A stretch of DNA of 64,000 nt from assembly GCA_965116565.1 (NCBI GenBank), contig OZ220699.1, positions 62,001-126,000 on the forward strand, in the 5' to 3' direction. The notes beneath the pieces are model-generated. The model did not search any database. It was not told the origin of the DNA and saw only the letters and a list, made by a program, of their open reading frames with translations. A program made the position numbers and the translations under genes. Below, piece after piece: positions 34,503-42,570 of the stretch (within the stretch, counting starts at the first letter, position 1; each line of letters opens with the position of its first letter). The DNA comes from Bin87 sp965116565. Lineage in GTDB: Bacteria; Chloroflexota; Dehalococcoidia; Lucifugimonadales; UBA3495.

Positions 34503-36794
34503 ATGGCAGGAGCGCTGGAACACATTCGGGTAATTGATTTCGGGCAGTATATTTCGGGCCCGCTGGCAGGAATGCTGCTGGCGGACCAGGGCGCCGACGT
34601 CGTGCGGATTGACCCTCCCGGCGGGCCCCGCTGGAAGACGCCGGCCAACTCAACGTGGAACCGGGGCAAGCGGAGCATAACCCTGGACCTCAAGCGGGCC
34701 GATGACCTGGCGACTGCCCGGTCCCTCATAGCGGGCGCGGATGTGGTCGTCGAGAACTTCCGGCCCGGCACCATGGACCGGTTGGGGCTGGGGCCCGAGG
34801 AGATGACCAGGGACAACCCCGGTCTGGTCTACTGCTCCATCCCGGGATTTGCGCCGGACGATCCCAGGGCGGCCATGCCGGCTTACGAAGGGGTTGTGGG
34901 AGCAGCGTCGGCCACCTTCCGCCCGCCCAACGCCGACAGCCCGCGACCGGTGTACACGGCCATTCCCATCGCCTCGGTGTATGGGGCCTTCCAGTCGGTG
35001 GTGGCCATTACCGTCGCCCTGAATGCCCGGGAGCGCGATGGCGTGGGGCAGCGGATAGAGGTTCCGCTGTTTGACAGCATGTTCCAGTCCATCGGGCGTT
35101 TCGGCGTGCGGGTGCATAACGCTTCCCCGACCGCGCCCACGCTGGCCGAACTGTGGGGCGGCATCTTCGAGTGCAGCGACGGCCGGTACGTGCGATTCGG
35201 CGGCCCAGGTAACCAGAACTTCCGGCACTTCGTCCAAGCCGCCGGGATCACATCCTGGGATGACGAGGGGCTGACCGACTTTGACCATCCCCTGGACGAC
35301 CCTCAATTCCGGGCCGAGGCACATGCTCGGATTCGAGATCTCTTCCTAACTCGCACCGCGCAGGAATGGGAAGACCTGATCGCCGAGGCGGGCAGCGAGG
35401 GGGCGGTGTGCCGCACCAGCGCCGAGTGGTTTGACCATCCCCACGCCCTGGCCTCGCAGATGGTGGTCGAGGTGGAAGACCCCACCTACGGCAAGATGCT
35501 GCAGCCTGGAATCAACGCCCGGATGTCCCTGACGCCGGGCAGGGTGCGCGGCCCGGCTCCAATTCCCGACCAGCATCGGGAGGAAATTCTCGCGGAACTG
35601 AAGCCTCGCCCCGCTGCTGAAACGCCGGCGTCTCAGGCGCTGACTACTCAGGACACCTTGCGCGCTGCCCTGGACGGGGTGAAGGTGCTGGACCTCTGCA
35701 TCATCCTGGCCGGCCCGACCATGGGCCGGACGCTGGGCGAGTACGGGGCCAACGTCATCAAGATAGACAACCCCAGGCGTGGCTCCACCGTGGCCCGCCA
35801 TAACGACATCAACCGGGGCAAGCGCAGCATCCTGCTGGACCTGAGATCGGACGAGGGTCGCGACGTCTTCTGGAAGTTGCTGGAGGATGCGGACGTGGTG
35901 GCCGAGAACTATCGGGCCGGCAGCCTGGAACGGCTGGGCCTGGGGTACGACGAGGTACGAAAACGCAAGCCCGACATCATCTACGCTTCGTTGAACGCCT
36001 ACGGACACATCGGCCCCTGGGCGACGCGCCCCGGCCACGAGGGGTTTGCCCAGGCCACCGCCGGCATGACCCGTCGCTTTGGTGGCGACGGCGTTCCAGA
36101 GTCGCAGCCCAATCCGGTGAACGACTACGGGACGGGTTTCATGGGCGCCTACGGGGTGGCTCTGGCCCTGCTGCACCGGCAACGCACCGGGGAGGGCCAG
36201 CATATTGACTCGGCCTTGGCCTACACCGCCATGACGCTGCAATCTCCTTTCATGCAAATGTACGAGGGCAAGGAGTGGAACGAGACCAACGGGCAGGACG
36301 CCCTGGGAACGGGCCCGTTGCACCGAGCCTACCAGGCCAGCGACGGCTGGTTCTTCATTGGAGCGCCGGAATCAGCCCTGCCGGGGATGTCGGGCTTGGA
36401 GGGACTCTCCGGAGTAGACTCCCTGAGGGGGGATGCCCTGGCTTCGTCGCTTGAAGAGCGCTTCCAGGGGAACAGCGTGGCCTTCTGGGTGGAACGGCTG
36501 GCCGCAGCCGGCATCGGAGCGCAGCGGGTGATCACCAACGTCAGAGAGCTGATGACCGACCCGTGGGTGGAGTCCCACGGACTGAGCCTCACCCGGGAGC
36601 ACGACGAACTGGGGCCGGTGACCACCTGCGGCCCCGCGCCGCGGTTGTCGCGCACACCGGTGCGCCCGGGCATACCCGCGCCCAAGCCCGGTACCCACGC
36701 CCGGGAGATCCTGGAGGAACATGGTCTGGGGAGCCGGTACCAGACCCTGCTGGATTCGGGAGTGATACTTACGGATGGCGTGGCGGCAGGGTAG
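34503..36794 (+). CDS. Double-domain CaiB/BaiF family III CoA transferase
   Basis: 763 residues from the ATG at 34503 (GGGGAGAG upstream). Two complete family III domains are fused: domain 1 starts EHIRVIDFGQYISGPLAGML (about 5-375) and domain 2 KVLDLCIILAGPTMGRTLGE (about 392-755), each with a NRGKRSI-LDL motif and a VVxENxRxGxxxRLGLG block. In domain 2 the expected catalytic Asp is present (PVNDYGTG, D541). In domain 1 the aligned motif reads PIASVYGA with Ser158, so that half probably lacks the covalent-intermediate Asp. Substrates are unknown. Confidence 0.9.
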   Translation: MAGALEHIRVIDFGQYISGPLAGMLLADQGADVVRIDPPGGPRWKTPANSTWNRGKRSITLDLKRADDLATARSLIAGADVVVENFRPGTMDRLGLGPEEMTRDNPGLVYCSIPGFAPDDPRAAMPAYEGVVGAASATFRPPNADSPRPVYTAIPIASVYGAFQSVVAITVALNARERDGVGQRIEVPLFDSMFQSIGRFGVRVHNASPTAPTLAELWGGIFECSDGRYVRFGGPGNQNFRHFVQAAGITSWDDEGLTDFDHPLDDPQFRAEAHARIRDLFLTRTAQEWEDLIAEAGSEGAVCRTSAEWFDHPHALASQMVVEVEDPTYGKMLQPGINARMSLTPGRVRGPAPIPDQHREEILAELKPRPAAETPASQALTTQDTLRAALDGVKVLDLCIILAGPTMGRTLGEYGANVIKIDNPRRGSTVARHNDINRGKRSILLDLRSDEGRDVFWKLLEDADVVAENYRAGSLERLGLGYDEVRKRKPDIIYASLNAYGHIGPWATRPGHEGFAQATAGMTRRFGGDGVPESQPNPVNDYGTGFMGAYGVALALLHRQRTGEGQHIDSALAYTAMTLQSPFMQMYEGKEWNETNGQDALGTGPLHRAYQASDGWFFIGAPESALPGMSGLEGLSGVDSLRGDALASSLEERFQGNSVAFWVERLAAAGIGAQRVITNVRELMTDPWVESHGLSLTREHDELGPVTTCGPAPRLSRTPVRPGIPAPKPGTHAREILEEHGLGSRYQTLLDSGVILTDGVAAG

Positions 36795-37024
36795 ATAGCT
36801 GCCCTGCCTCTGGAATCGGGGTCCCGTAAGCCGGCTGCGGCAAGCCGGAGGAACCGGCCCCATCATCGCAGGCGCCGGTTGATCCGGAGGCCCGTTGGCG
36901 CTTGATCCGCTACAACCCGGTCCGGCAAGACGTGACGTGCTTCGTTGACATTGCGCCGTGTCGCCGGCGTTGGTAGCGCTGGTGCCATATAATGGCGCCG
37001 GCAAATGCAAGAGAGGTGAACGCT

Positions 37025-37441
37025 ATGGCGGAGTTGCAGCGGACGGCGATAACCAGCGATCGGGCCCCCCAACCCCTCGGCGCATACTCGGTCGGGATGT
37101 CGGTAAACGCGGGGAAGCTGATTTACGTAGCAGGGCAGGTTGGGGTGGACCTTTCGGGCGCCCTCGTGGGGCCCGGCGACGTCGCAGCCCAGACGCGCCA
37201 GGTTTTCCAGAACATCGGCGGCGTCCTGGAATCAGCCGGAGCCGGGTTCGACAACGTGGTGGAATTCACGACCTATGTCGTGGGGCGCGACTCGGTGCAG
37301 GGCTTCATCGACGGGCGAAACCAGGTCTTTCCGGACATTTTCCCCAACGGCGACTATCCGCCCAACACCCTGCTGGTGATCGATGGCCTGGTGCGCGAAG
37401 AGTTCCTGGTCGAAATCAAAGCGGTGGCGGCTCTCGCGTAG
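37025..37441 (+). CDS. RidA-family (YjgF/YER057c) protein without the catalytic Arg
   Basis: 138 residues from the ATG at 37025 (AGAGAGGTGA upstream). Family blocks are PLGAYSVGMSVNAGKLIYVAGQV, QVFQNIGGVLESAGAGFDNVVE and a C-terminal VEIKAVAAL strand. In enamine/imine deaminases this last part begins P-A-R; here it reads YPPNTLLVIDGL with Asn114 at the Arg105 position. Members lacking the Arg are not expected to deaminate. It may act on a metabolite of the neighbouring CoA transferase or oxidase. It stands alone on the plus strand. Confidence 0.87.
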   Translation: MAELQRTAITSDRAPQPLGAYSVGMSVNAGKLIYVAGQVGVDLSGALVGPGDVAAQTRQVFQNIGGVLESAGAGFDNVVEFTTYVVGRDSVQGFIDGRNQVFPDIFPNGDYPPNTLLVIDGLVREEFLVEIKAVAALA

Positions 37442-37477
37442 AGAGGCAGCAAGAGTCATCCGCGCCGCCGGCCGGGT

Positions 37478-38659
37478 TTACAGGAGCCGGCCCTTCAGCG
37501 ACTCGAACTCCTGGCGGGTCAGGTAGCCCTGATCCAGCAGGCGGGCCAGGCGCTCCAGCTCGCCCACCAAGCCGCCGCCGTCCGAGGCAGGGTCCTGGGC
37601 GACCGAGCGATCCACCTGCTTCACGTCGGTCACGCCGCAGAGTCCCATGGCCACGCTGAGTTCGTTGCGCAGTATCTCCAGGCAGTGGCGGATTCCGTCC
37701 TCGCCGTTGACCGACAGCCCCCAGAATATGGGCCGGCCCACGAAGACCGCCCGCGCGCCCAACGCCAGCGCCTTCAGCACGTCGGCGCCCTTGCGCACGC
37801 CGCCGTCGAAATAGACCTCCAGGCGGTCGCCGACGGCGTCAGAGATCTTGGGCAGCATCTCGATGGTCCCTTCGGTACCCTGCAACGCGTGGCCACCGTG
37901 GTTTGAGACGACAAGGGCATCACAGCCGTACTCGGCGCAGAGCCGGGCGTCTTCGGCAGTTTGCACGCCCTTGATGACCAGCGGCATCGAGGTTATGGAG
38001 CGCAGCCACTCCAGGTCCGACCAGTTGAGGCCATGCTCGAAGCTCTCAGCAAAGTTCTCCCGCGTGGGCAGGTTGGGCAGCTCGATTCCCTGGAAGTTCT
38101 TCAGGGTGCGTTCCTGGTCCAGGGTGTAGGCGTAGCGGTACTCCCGCTCCCGGGAGTTTGCGCCCAGGTTGTCAACGGTGAGCATCATGGCCTTGTAGCC
38201 CGCGTTTTCCGCCCGGCGCACCAGGATCTCGGTCAGTTCCCGGTTCTGGAAGAAGTAGAGCTGGAACCAAAGCGAATTGGTGGCGACCTGGGCCACTTCC
38301 TCGATGCTGTAGCTGGAGGCGGTGCTGAGACCCAGGATGGTCCCTGCAGCGCCGGCGGCCCGAGTGGAAGCCAACTCGCCCATGGGGTGGGCGCGCTGGT
38401 GGGTCCCGGTGGGGGCCAGCATCACCGGCATGCTGATCTCTTCGCCCAAGACCGTGGTGGTCATATCGCGTTCGGTGACGTCCACCAGGATCCGGGGACG
38501 CAGCTTGACCTCGCTCATGGCCTGGACGTTGGTGGTGTTGGTTATCCAGTCGGGCGCGCCCAGGTCGCCGAACAGCCGGTCGAACAGGGCCTGGGGCATG
38601 GTCTGTTTGGCCCGGGCTTCGTAGTCTCCAATGGTCAGCAGGGTCGGTTGCGTGGTCAT
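37478..38659 (-). CDS. FMN-dependent alpha-hydroxy-acid oxidase with a C-terminal SHOCT domain
   Basis: 393 residues. The FMN barrel carries APTGTHQRAHPMGELASTRA, STASSYSIEEVA, the active-site VVSNHGGHALQGTEG and FDGGVRKGADVLKALALGARA; the catalytic His and Arg are present. Such enzymes oxidise glycolate, lactate or mandelate-type substrates. The last 30 residues (ELERLARLLDQGYLTRQEFE) are a SHOCT motif, an oligomerisation or membrane-association helix pair not usual in this enzyme family. It is coupled to the downstream-facing LLM gene on the same strand. Confidence 0.88.
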   Translation of the reverse strand: MTTQPTLLTIGDYEARAKQTMPQALFDRLFGDLGAPDWITNTTNVQAMSEVKLRPRILVDVTERDMTTTVLGEEISMPVMLAPTGTHQRAHPMGELASTRAAGAAGTILGLSTASSYSIEEVAQVATNSLWFQLYFFQNRELTEILVRRAENAGYKAMMLTVDNLGANSREREYRYAYTLDQERTLKNFQGIELPNLPTRENFAESFEHGLNWSDLEWLRSITSMPLVIKGVQTAEDARLCAEYGCDALVVSNHGGHALQGTEGTIEMLPKISDAVGDRLEVYFDGGVRKGADVLKALALGARAVFVGRPIFWGLSVNGEDGIRHCLEILRNELSVAMGLCGVTDVKQVDRSVAQDPASDGGGLVGELERLARLLDQGYLTRQEFESLKGRLL

Positions 38660-38692
38660 GGGTCCTCCTTGTTGACGGGGTCCCGGCAGGAG

Positions 38693-39706
38693 CTAAAGAG
38701 CGTGCAGCGCCGGTATTACCTCCCGGCCCACCAGGTCGATATGCTCCAGCACCTCGGCCTGGGACATCTCCGGGTAGAACAACCGGATGGCCACGTCGGT
38801 GAACCCCATCTCGTGGTAGGCGGCGATCTGCTCGACACACTCCTCGGGACTGCCCACCAGGAAGGTGTCGTCCATCAGCGTCTCCAGGTCGCCGGTCACC
38901 TTCCGCGTCAACTCGTCGTCGGCCCCGTGCAGACCGTGATGGGCATAGACCTCGTACTTCCTGGCGAGTTTGGCGGTGGCGCGCTCCAATGCTTCCTCGT
39001 GAGTCGGGGCGCAATAGAACTCGCGGACGATGACCATATCCTCGGGAACGTCGTGGCCGTTCTCCTCCAGAGTCTGATGGTACAGGGATATCTGGCGCCG
39101 GATGGCAGCGTTGGACTGGGCGGGCCCGACGTAGAAGATATCGCCACTCCGGCCGACCCGGCGCACCGCCGGATCGCTCATCGCAGCCTGCCAGATCTTC
39201 GGGTGAGGCTGCTGGTAGGGCCGGGCGGTGGGCCGCGCCCCGGTCACATGGTAGTAGCGGCCGTGGTGGGTCACCTCGTCGTCGCTCCACAGGCGGCGCA
39301 TCAGGCCGAGGGCCTCGGTGCAACGGGCGCCGCGCTCGGACATCCTGGTTCCGAAGGCTTCAAACTCCTCCGGCCGGTAGCCCAGCCCGATGCCCAGGAT
39401 GAAGCGTCCTTCCGCGATGTGGTCCAGCGTAGCGGCCTGCTCGGCGACATCCACCGGATTCAGCAGCGGCAGCAACAGAACCGACGTTGCCAGCGTCATA
39501 TTGCCCGGCTCGGCGGCCAGACGAGCCAGCACGGGCCAAGGCTGGAAGTGCTGGAAGGGATCGATCAGGTAGTGGTGCCCCCAGCAATAGATGTCGAACC
39601 CGGCGTCGCGAGAGGCGCGGAACTGCTCCAAGTGGTTCTGCCACTGTTGCTGATGGTCGATGCTGTCCCGCTGCACCACGTGCCCAACCTGATAACCAAC
39701 GCGCAT
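38693..39706 (-). CDS. LLM-class flavin-dependent oxidoreductase
   Basis: 337 residues, bacterial luciferase-like TIM barrel. Motifs include GFDIYCWGHHYLIDPFQHFQ, LATSVLLLPLLNPVDVAEQA, GRFILGIGLGYRPEEFEAFG and VGSPEECVEQIAAYHEMG. These enzymes use F420 or FMN to oxidise small substrates. It lies 33 bases upstream of the hydroxyacid oxidase gene, in the same direction, so the two probably share a transcript. Confidence 0.88.
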   Translation of the reverse strand: MRVGYQVGHVVQRDSIDHQQQWQNHLEQFRASRDAGFDIYCWGHHYLIDPFQHFQPWPVLARLAAEPGNMTLATSVLLLPLLNPVDVAEQAATLDHIAEGRFILGIGLGYRPEEFEAFGTRMSERGARCTEALGLMRRLWSDDEVTHHGRYYHVTGARPTARPYQQPHPKIWQAAMSDPAVRRVGRSGDIFYVGPAQSNAAIRRQISLYHQTLEENGHDVPEDMVIVREFYCAPTHEEALERATAKLARKYEVYAHHGLHGADDELTRKVTGDLETLMDDTFLVGSPEECVEQIAAYHEMGFTDVAIRLFYPEMSQAEVLEHIDLVGREVIPALHAL

Positions 39707-39864
39707 TTGCTCATCCTTATGTCAATATCAAAAGGCCCCAGGCTCCGACCTAACAGTATCTATTGACGACGCCCATACTTTACGGGCCGGAGCGGCTACG
39801 GGCCAGCCCCAGGGGAACTACAGGGCGTGCAAGCTCTTGATTCGTCTCGCCATCACGGGGTTGT

Positions 39865-40293
39865 TCAACCAGAAATCGCGTCCGCGCTCCGCACGTGAAA
39901 CTGCAACCTGCGGTCGGTCGGATCATGCACCATCAGCCACCGGCTGAGCACGTCTTGCCCCAACACGGACGGCAGTCCGCTGCCCACCTGTTCCGGTTTG
40001 CCAACGCGAACATCGAGATTGTAAACGTAAGTGGCCGTACTGTCCGAGTCCAGAAACGTAAGCGTGCCTCGCTCCAAAAATCGCTCGGACCTGCCTCCTA
40101 CACCAACGATGTGCTCACTACGCTCCAAGTGGTCGAAGGGCAATCGAAGCGCAATGCTGTCCCTCGGATGGAGGCAGGTCACCGAGGCTCCCGTATCCAC
40201 CAGGAAACCGACAGCGCCGAACACTGCGAGACGTGGTATCCCGATTACTGCCGAAACATAAGGCTGGATACCCTTGAACTCGCCGATTATCAC
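39865..40293 (-). CDS. Retropepsin-like aspartic protease
   Basis: 142 residues, one protease monomer. The active-site motif is FLVDTGASVTCLHP (D-T-G-A-S), with VGVGGRSERFLERG and the second family block LPSVLGQDVLSRW. Bacterial retropepsin-like proteins dimerise. The start is GTG at 40293 and overlaps the stop of the small upstream gene by four bases (GTGA), showing translational coupling. No signal peptide. The substrate is not known. Confidence 0.8.
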   Translation of the reverse strand: MIIGEFKGIQPYVSAVIGIPRLAVFGAVGFLVDTGASVTCLHPRDSIALRLPFDHLERSEHIVGVGGRSERFLERGTLTFLDSDSTATYVYNLDVRVGKPEQVGSGLPSVLGQDVLSRWLMVHDPTDRRLQFHVRSADAISG

Positions 40294-40568
40294 AGAACGA
40301 TTACCTGGGGTTCAGCGCTCACAAACTCCAGCACTACGGTCCCGCCGGCCATTCCCTGGCCGTCGATGGCGGCCATCACCGCCTCCGGAGATTCACCGTG
40401 TACCACAACTTCGTCAACGCTCATGCCAACCCAGTAGTCATCGTCAGGCGCCGCCGCCGCCGCGATTGCGTCTCTCAAAAGCGCCACCAACCTAGCGTGT
40501 TCGTCCAGCATTGCCGAAACCGTAGCTGCCTTAGTGGTTGCGCCGTCGGAACTTTCGCTTGCCGCCAT
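40290..40568 (-). CDS. Small DUF5678-like protein coupled to the aspartic protease
   Basis: 92 residues from the ATG at 40568 (AGGTCAGGG upstream). The C-terminal half, WVGMSVDEVVVHGESPEAV followed by AAIDGQGMAGGTVVLEFV, has the beta-alpha-beta pattern (V-x-x-G-xS-xEV) of DUF5678-type proteins that are often found beside retropepsin-like genes. The N-terminal half is a helix (MLDEHARLVALLRDAIAA). It could be the partner or substrate of the protease. Function unknown. Confidence 0.65.
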   Translation of the reverse strand: MAASESSDGATTKAATVSAMLDEHARLVALLRDAIAAAAAPDDDYWVGMSVDEVVVHGESPEAVMAAIDGQGMAGGTVVLEFVSAEPQVIVL

Positions 40569-40676
40569 TTTCCCTGACCTCTTGCTCGGTTGGATCATCC
40601 ATCTCAAATTGTACTAGTTTGCGGAGGCCTGCGTTGGCGCGAAGTAGGCGAGCCCTTGTCTGCTTTGCAACCAGGC

Positions 40677-41570
40677 TTAGCCCCCGACGTGGCGGTACTT
40701 GATGAGGCGCTCACCCTCGAGGTTCTGGTTGACGTAGATGTCGCCGTGGGAGTCCACCCAGACGGCGTGGGCGCCGTTGCCCCAGCCGGCGTCCGACGGA
40801 CTGCCCCAGCGGGCCAGGACGTTGCCGTTGATGTCCAGGATGGACATGAAGCCGTCCAGTTCCGGCACGAACACTGCCTCATCGTCGTCGATGTAGATGT
40901 CGCAGGGCCGCGCCAGGTCGGGCCACTGTTCCAGGAAGCTGCCCTCGGAGTCGAAGATCTGCATCCGGTTGTTCTCGCGGTCGGCCACGAACACCCGCCC
41001 GTCGGTGTGCACCCAGACCCCGTGGGGGACGTGGAATTCGCCGGGGGCAGTCTTGCCCGGCTCGCCCCAGGAGTCCACCAGTTCGCCGGCGGCGGTGAAC
41101 CGGTGCACGCGGGCGTTGCCGTAGCCGTCGGAGATATACAGCAGGCCGTCCGGAGAGATGGCAATGTCGCTGGGGCGGTTGAACGGGCCGGCCGCCCGGA
41201 CCGCCGGGTCGCTGTAGTTACCCGACCAGCCGGTGTCGGAGGGTTGGTCCCACTCGCCCATGGTCATCAGCAGGTTGCCGCTGGGGTCGTACTTGAGCAC
41301 CACGTGGCTGTTCTTGACCGGCAGGTAGAGGTTCTCGTCGTCGTCGATGAACATGCCATGGGCGTCGGTGAGAACGCCCTCGCCCCAGGAGGCGAGGTAG
41401 TTGCCGTCGCGGTCGAGGACGATCAACGGGTGATCGCCGCGGTTGAAGAGATAGACCCGGTCCTCGGAGTCGGTGACGATGGCCGTCTGGCCCAACTCCC
41501 ACCCATCGGGAAGCTTCTCCCAGTTCTCGACCCGCTCGTAGGTGTACTTGCCATTGCCGACGGTTGCCAT
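40677..41570 (-). CDS. NHL-repeat protein, amidating-lyase-like
   Basis: 297 residues forming a six-bladed propeller (GQTAIVTDSEDRVYLFNRGD, DAHGMFIDDDENLYLPVKNS, PSDIAISPDGLLYISDGYGN, PHGVWVHTDGRVFVADRENN, PCDIYIDDDEAVFVPELDG, AHAVWVDSHGDIYVNQNLEG). The blade pattern resembles peptidyl-alpha-hydroxyglycine alpha-amidating lyases, though no substrate is shown. The gene starts 55 bases downstream of the selenoprotein gene, on the same strand. Confidence 0.85.
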   Translation of the reverse strand: MATVGNGKYTYERVENWEKLPDGWELGQTAIVTDSEDRVYLFNRGDHPLIVLDRDGNYLASWGEGVLTDAHGMFIDDDENLYLPVKNSHVVLKYDPSGNLLMTMGEWDQPSDTGWSGNYSDPAVRAAGPFNRPSDIAISPDGLLYISDGYGNARVHRFTAAGELVDSWGEPGKTAPGEFHVPHGVWVHTDGRVFVADRENNRMQIFDSEGSFLEQWPDLARPCDIYIDDDEAVFVPELDGFMSILDINGNVLARWGSPSDAGWGNGAHAVWVDSHGDIYVNQNLEGERLIKYRHVGG

Positions 41571-41625
41571 GTCGTCACCTCCTCGCTCGTGCCCGGTGGC
41601 CCCGGGATGTGAGTTGTTGGTTGAT

Positions 41626-42183
41626 CTAGTAAGTTGTCAGCGTATCGATAACCGCCTGCTGCAACTCGCCGGCGCGGACTGAGACCTGGTCGGGGGCCAG
41701 GCCGCCCAGCGGGTGGGGGATGCCCAGCGGGTGGAAGTCGCCCCGGCCGAAGGTGCGGGCGTGGCGGAAGGCCGAGTTCAGGAACGGGTCGGTGCAGAGC
41801 ACCACCGTGGGGATGCCGAGGTTCTCCAGGGACATTGCGTCGTGCACACTGCACGCGGTGCAGGACCCTCAATCCGCAATCGCAGTCACCACGAAGTCGC
41901 ACCGCTGGGAGAGATCGGCGATGATGTCATCGGCGGCCGGCCGGGAATAGACGAACTTGTCCACGGTGACGAGGTCGCCCAACTCCAGGTCCTTAGCCAT
42001 GCGCTCGCCGATGTTCCGCAGCAGGAGGTCGGCGTTGGCCTTGCGGTTGCCCAAGAGGCCGCCGACCTTGTGGTGCAGCGTTTCCAGCCGGGGCGCGGCC
42101 CGCCAACGGGACGCCGCGTCCGGGTCGATGGGCAGGGACAAACCCATTTCGCGCATTCGGGCCTGGTAGTCGGTTGCAGTCAT
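41626..42183 (-). CDS. UGSC-family selenoprotein with in-frame TGA (Sec105)
   Basis: 185 residues when the TGA at 41869-41871 is read as selenocysteine. The first part (MTATDYQARMREMGLSLPID ... FVVTAIAD) ends at the TGA, and the same frame continues GSCTACSVHDAMSLENLGIP to a TAG at 41626. The junction A-D-U-G-S-C-T-A-C-S is the redox motif that names the UGSC (seleno)protein family; many homologues carry Cys there. The continuation VVLCTDPFLNSAFRHART and FHPLGIPHPLGGL is family-like, so the TGA is not a terminal stop. A frameshift is excluded because no bases are missing. A conserved partner gene is 387 bases upstream. The selenium machinery is not in the window. Confidence 0.85.
41841..41855 (-). 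promoter_or_regulatory. Candidate bacterial SECIS hairpin
   Basis: On the minus strand, 14 bases after the TGA, CGTGCA (41855-41850) pairs with TGCACG (41846-41841) around a GUG loop; the first loop G is 20 bases after the TGA. Bacterial SECIS elements typically have a short stem and a G-containing loop 16-37 bases downstream. An alternative stem CTGCAC-CGC-GTGCAG (41863-41849) is exclusive with it. Confidence 0.5.
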
Positions 42184-42570
42184 GGTTACCTCGGTAATCG
42201 TTAGAATCAGGATTGGCCGGATTGGAGGATTTGCAGGGTTGGGGGTGGGATGGCGATTTTTGTGGAATCCCGCTCATTTCCGCTCATTTCCGTTCGCTCC
42301 AAGTAGGGGACGGAGGTGGATGATGGGGGTAAATGGGGGTTGTTGGGCGGGGTTTGGGGGGTGATATTGACCGTTTTGGGGGCAAATGGGCGGATCCGGA
42401 GGAGCGGCGCAATGGTCAGGATGGGGGTTTTTACATGGCTGATCGGGATTGAGTGGGTGGTGGAATGGCGGCGACAGAGCCGGATGATTGGGTGATGCGA
42501 CGGATCTGAGCGATTGGATGGTTAAACGATAAGAGGGACGGGCGGGAAGGCGCAAGGAGACAATGTCAGG
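42184..42570. other. 387-bp intergenic G-rich region with G-quadruplex motif
   Basis: There is no gene. On the + strand, 42325-42361 contains G-runs of 5, 5, 3, 4 and 6 separated by 1-5 bases (GGGGGTAAATGGGGG, TTGTTGGGCGGGG, TTTGGGGGG), a strong G-quadruplex motif. The bottom strand is correspondingly C-rich and lies in the presumed 5' region of the selenoprotein gene. Confidence 0.7.

Noticed and set aside
41869..41871. TGA as ordinary stop or frameshift in the UGSC gene
   Set aside because: The frame is unbroken on both sides, the family-specific G-S-C follows immediately and the downstream residues continue the fold. A sequencing error for Cys (TGC/TGT) remains possible but is not the simplest reading.
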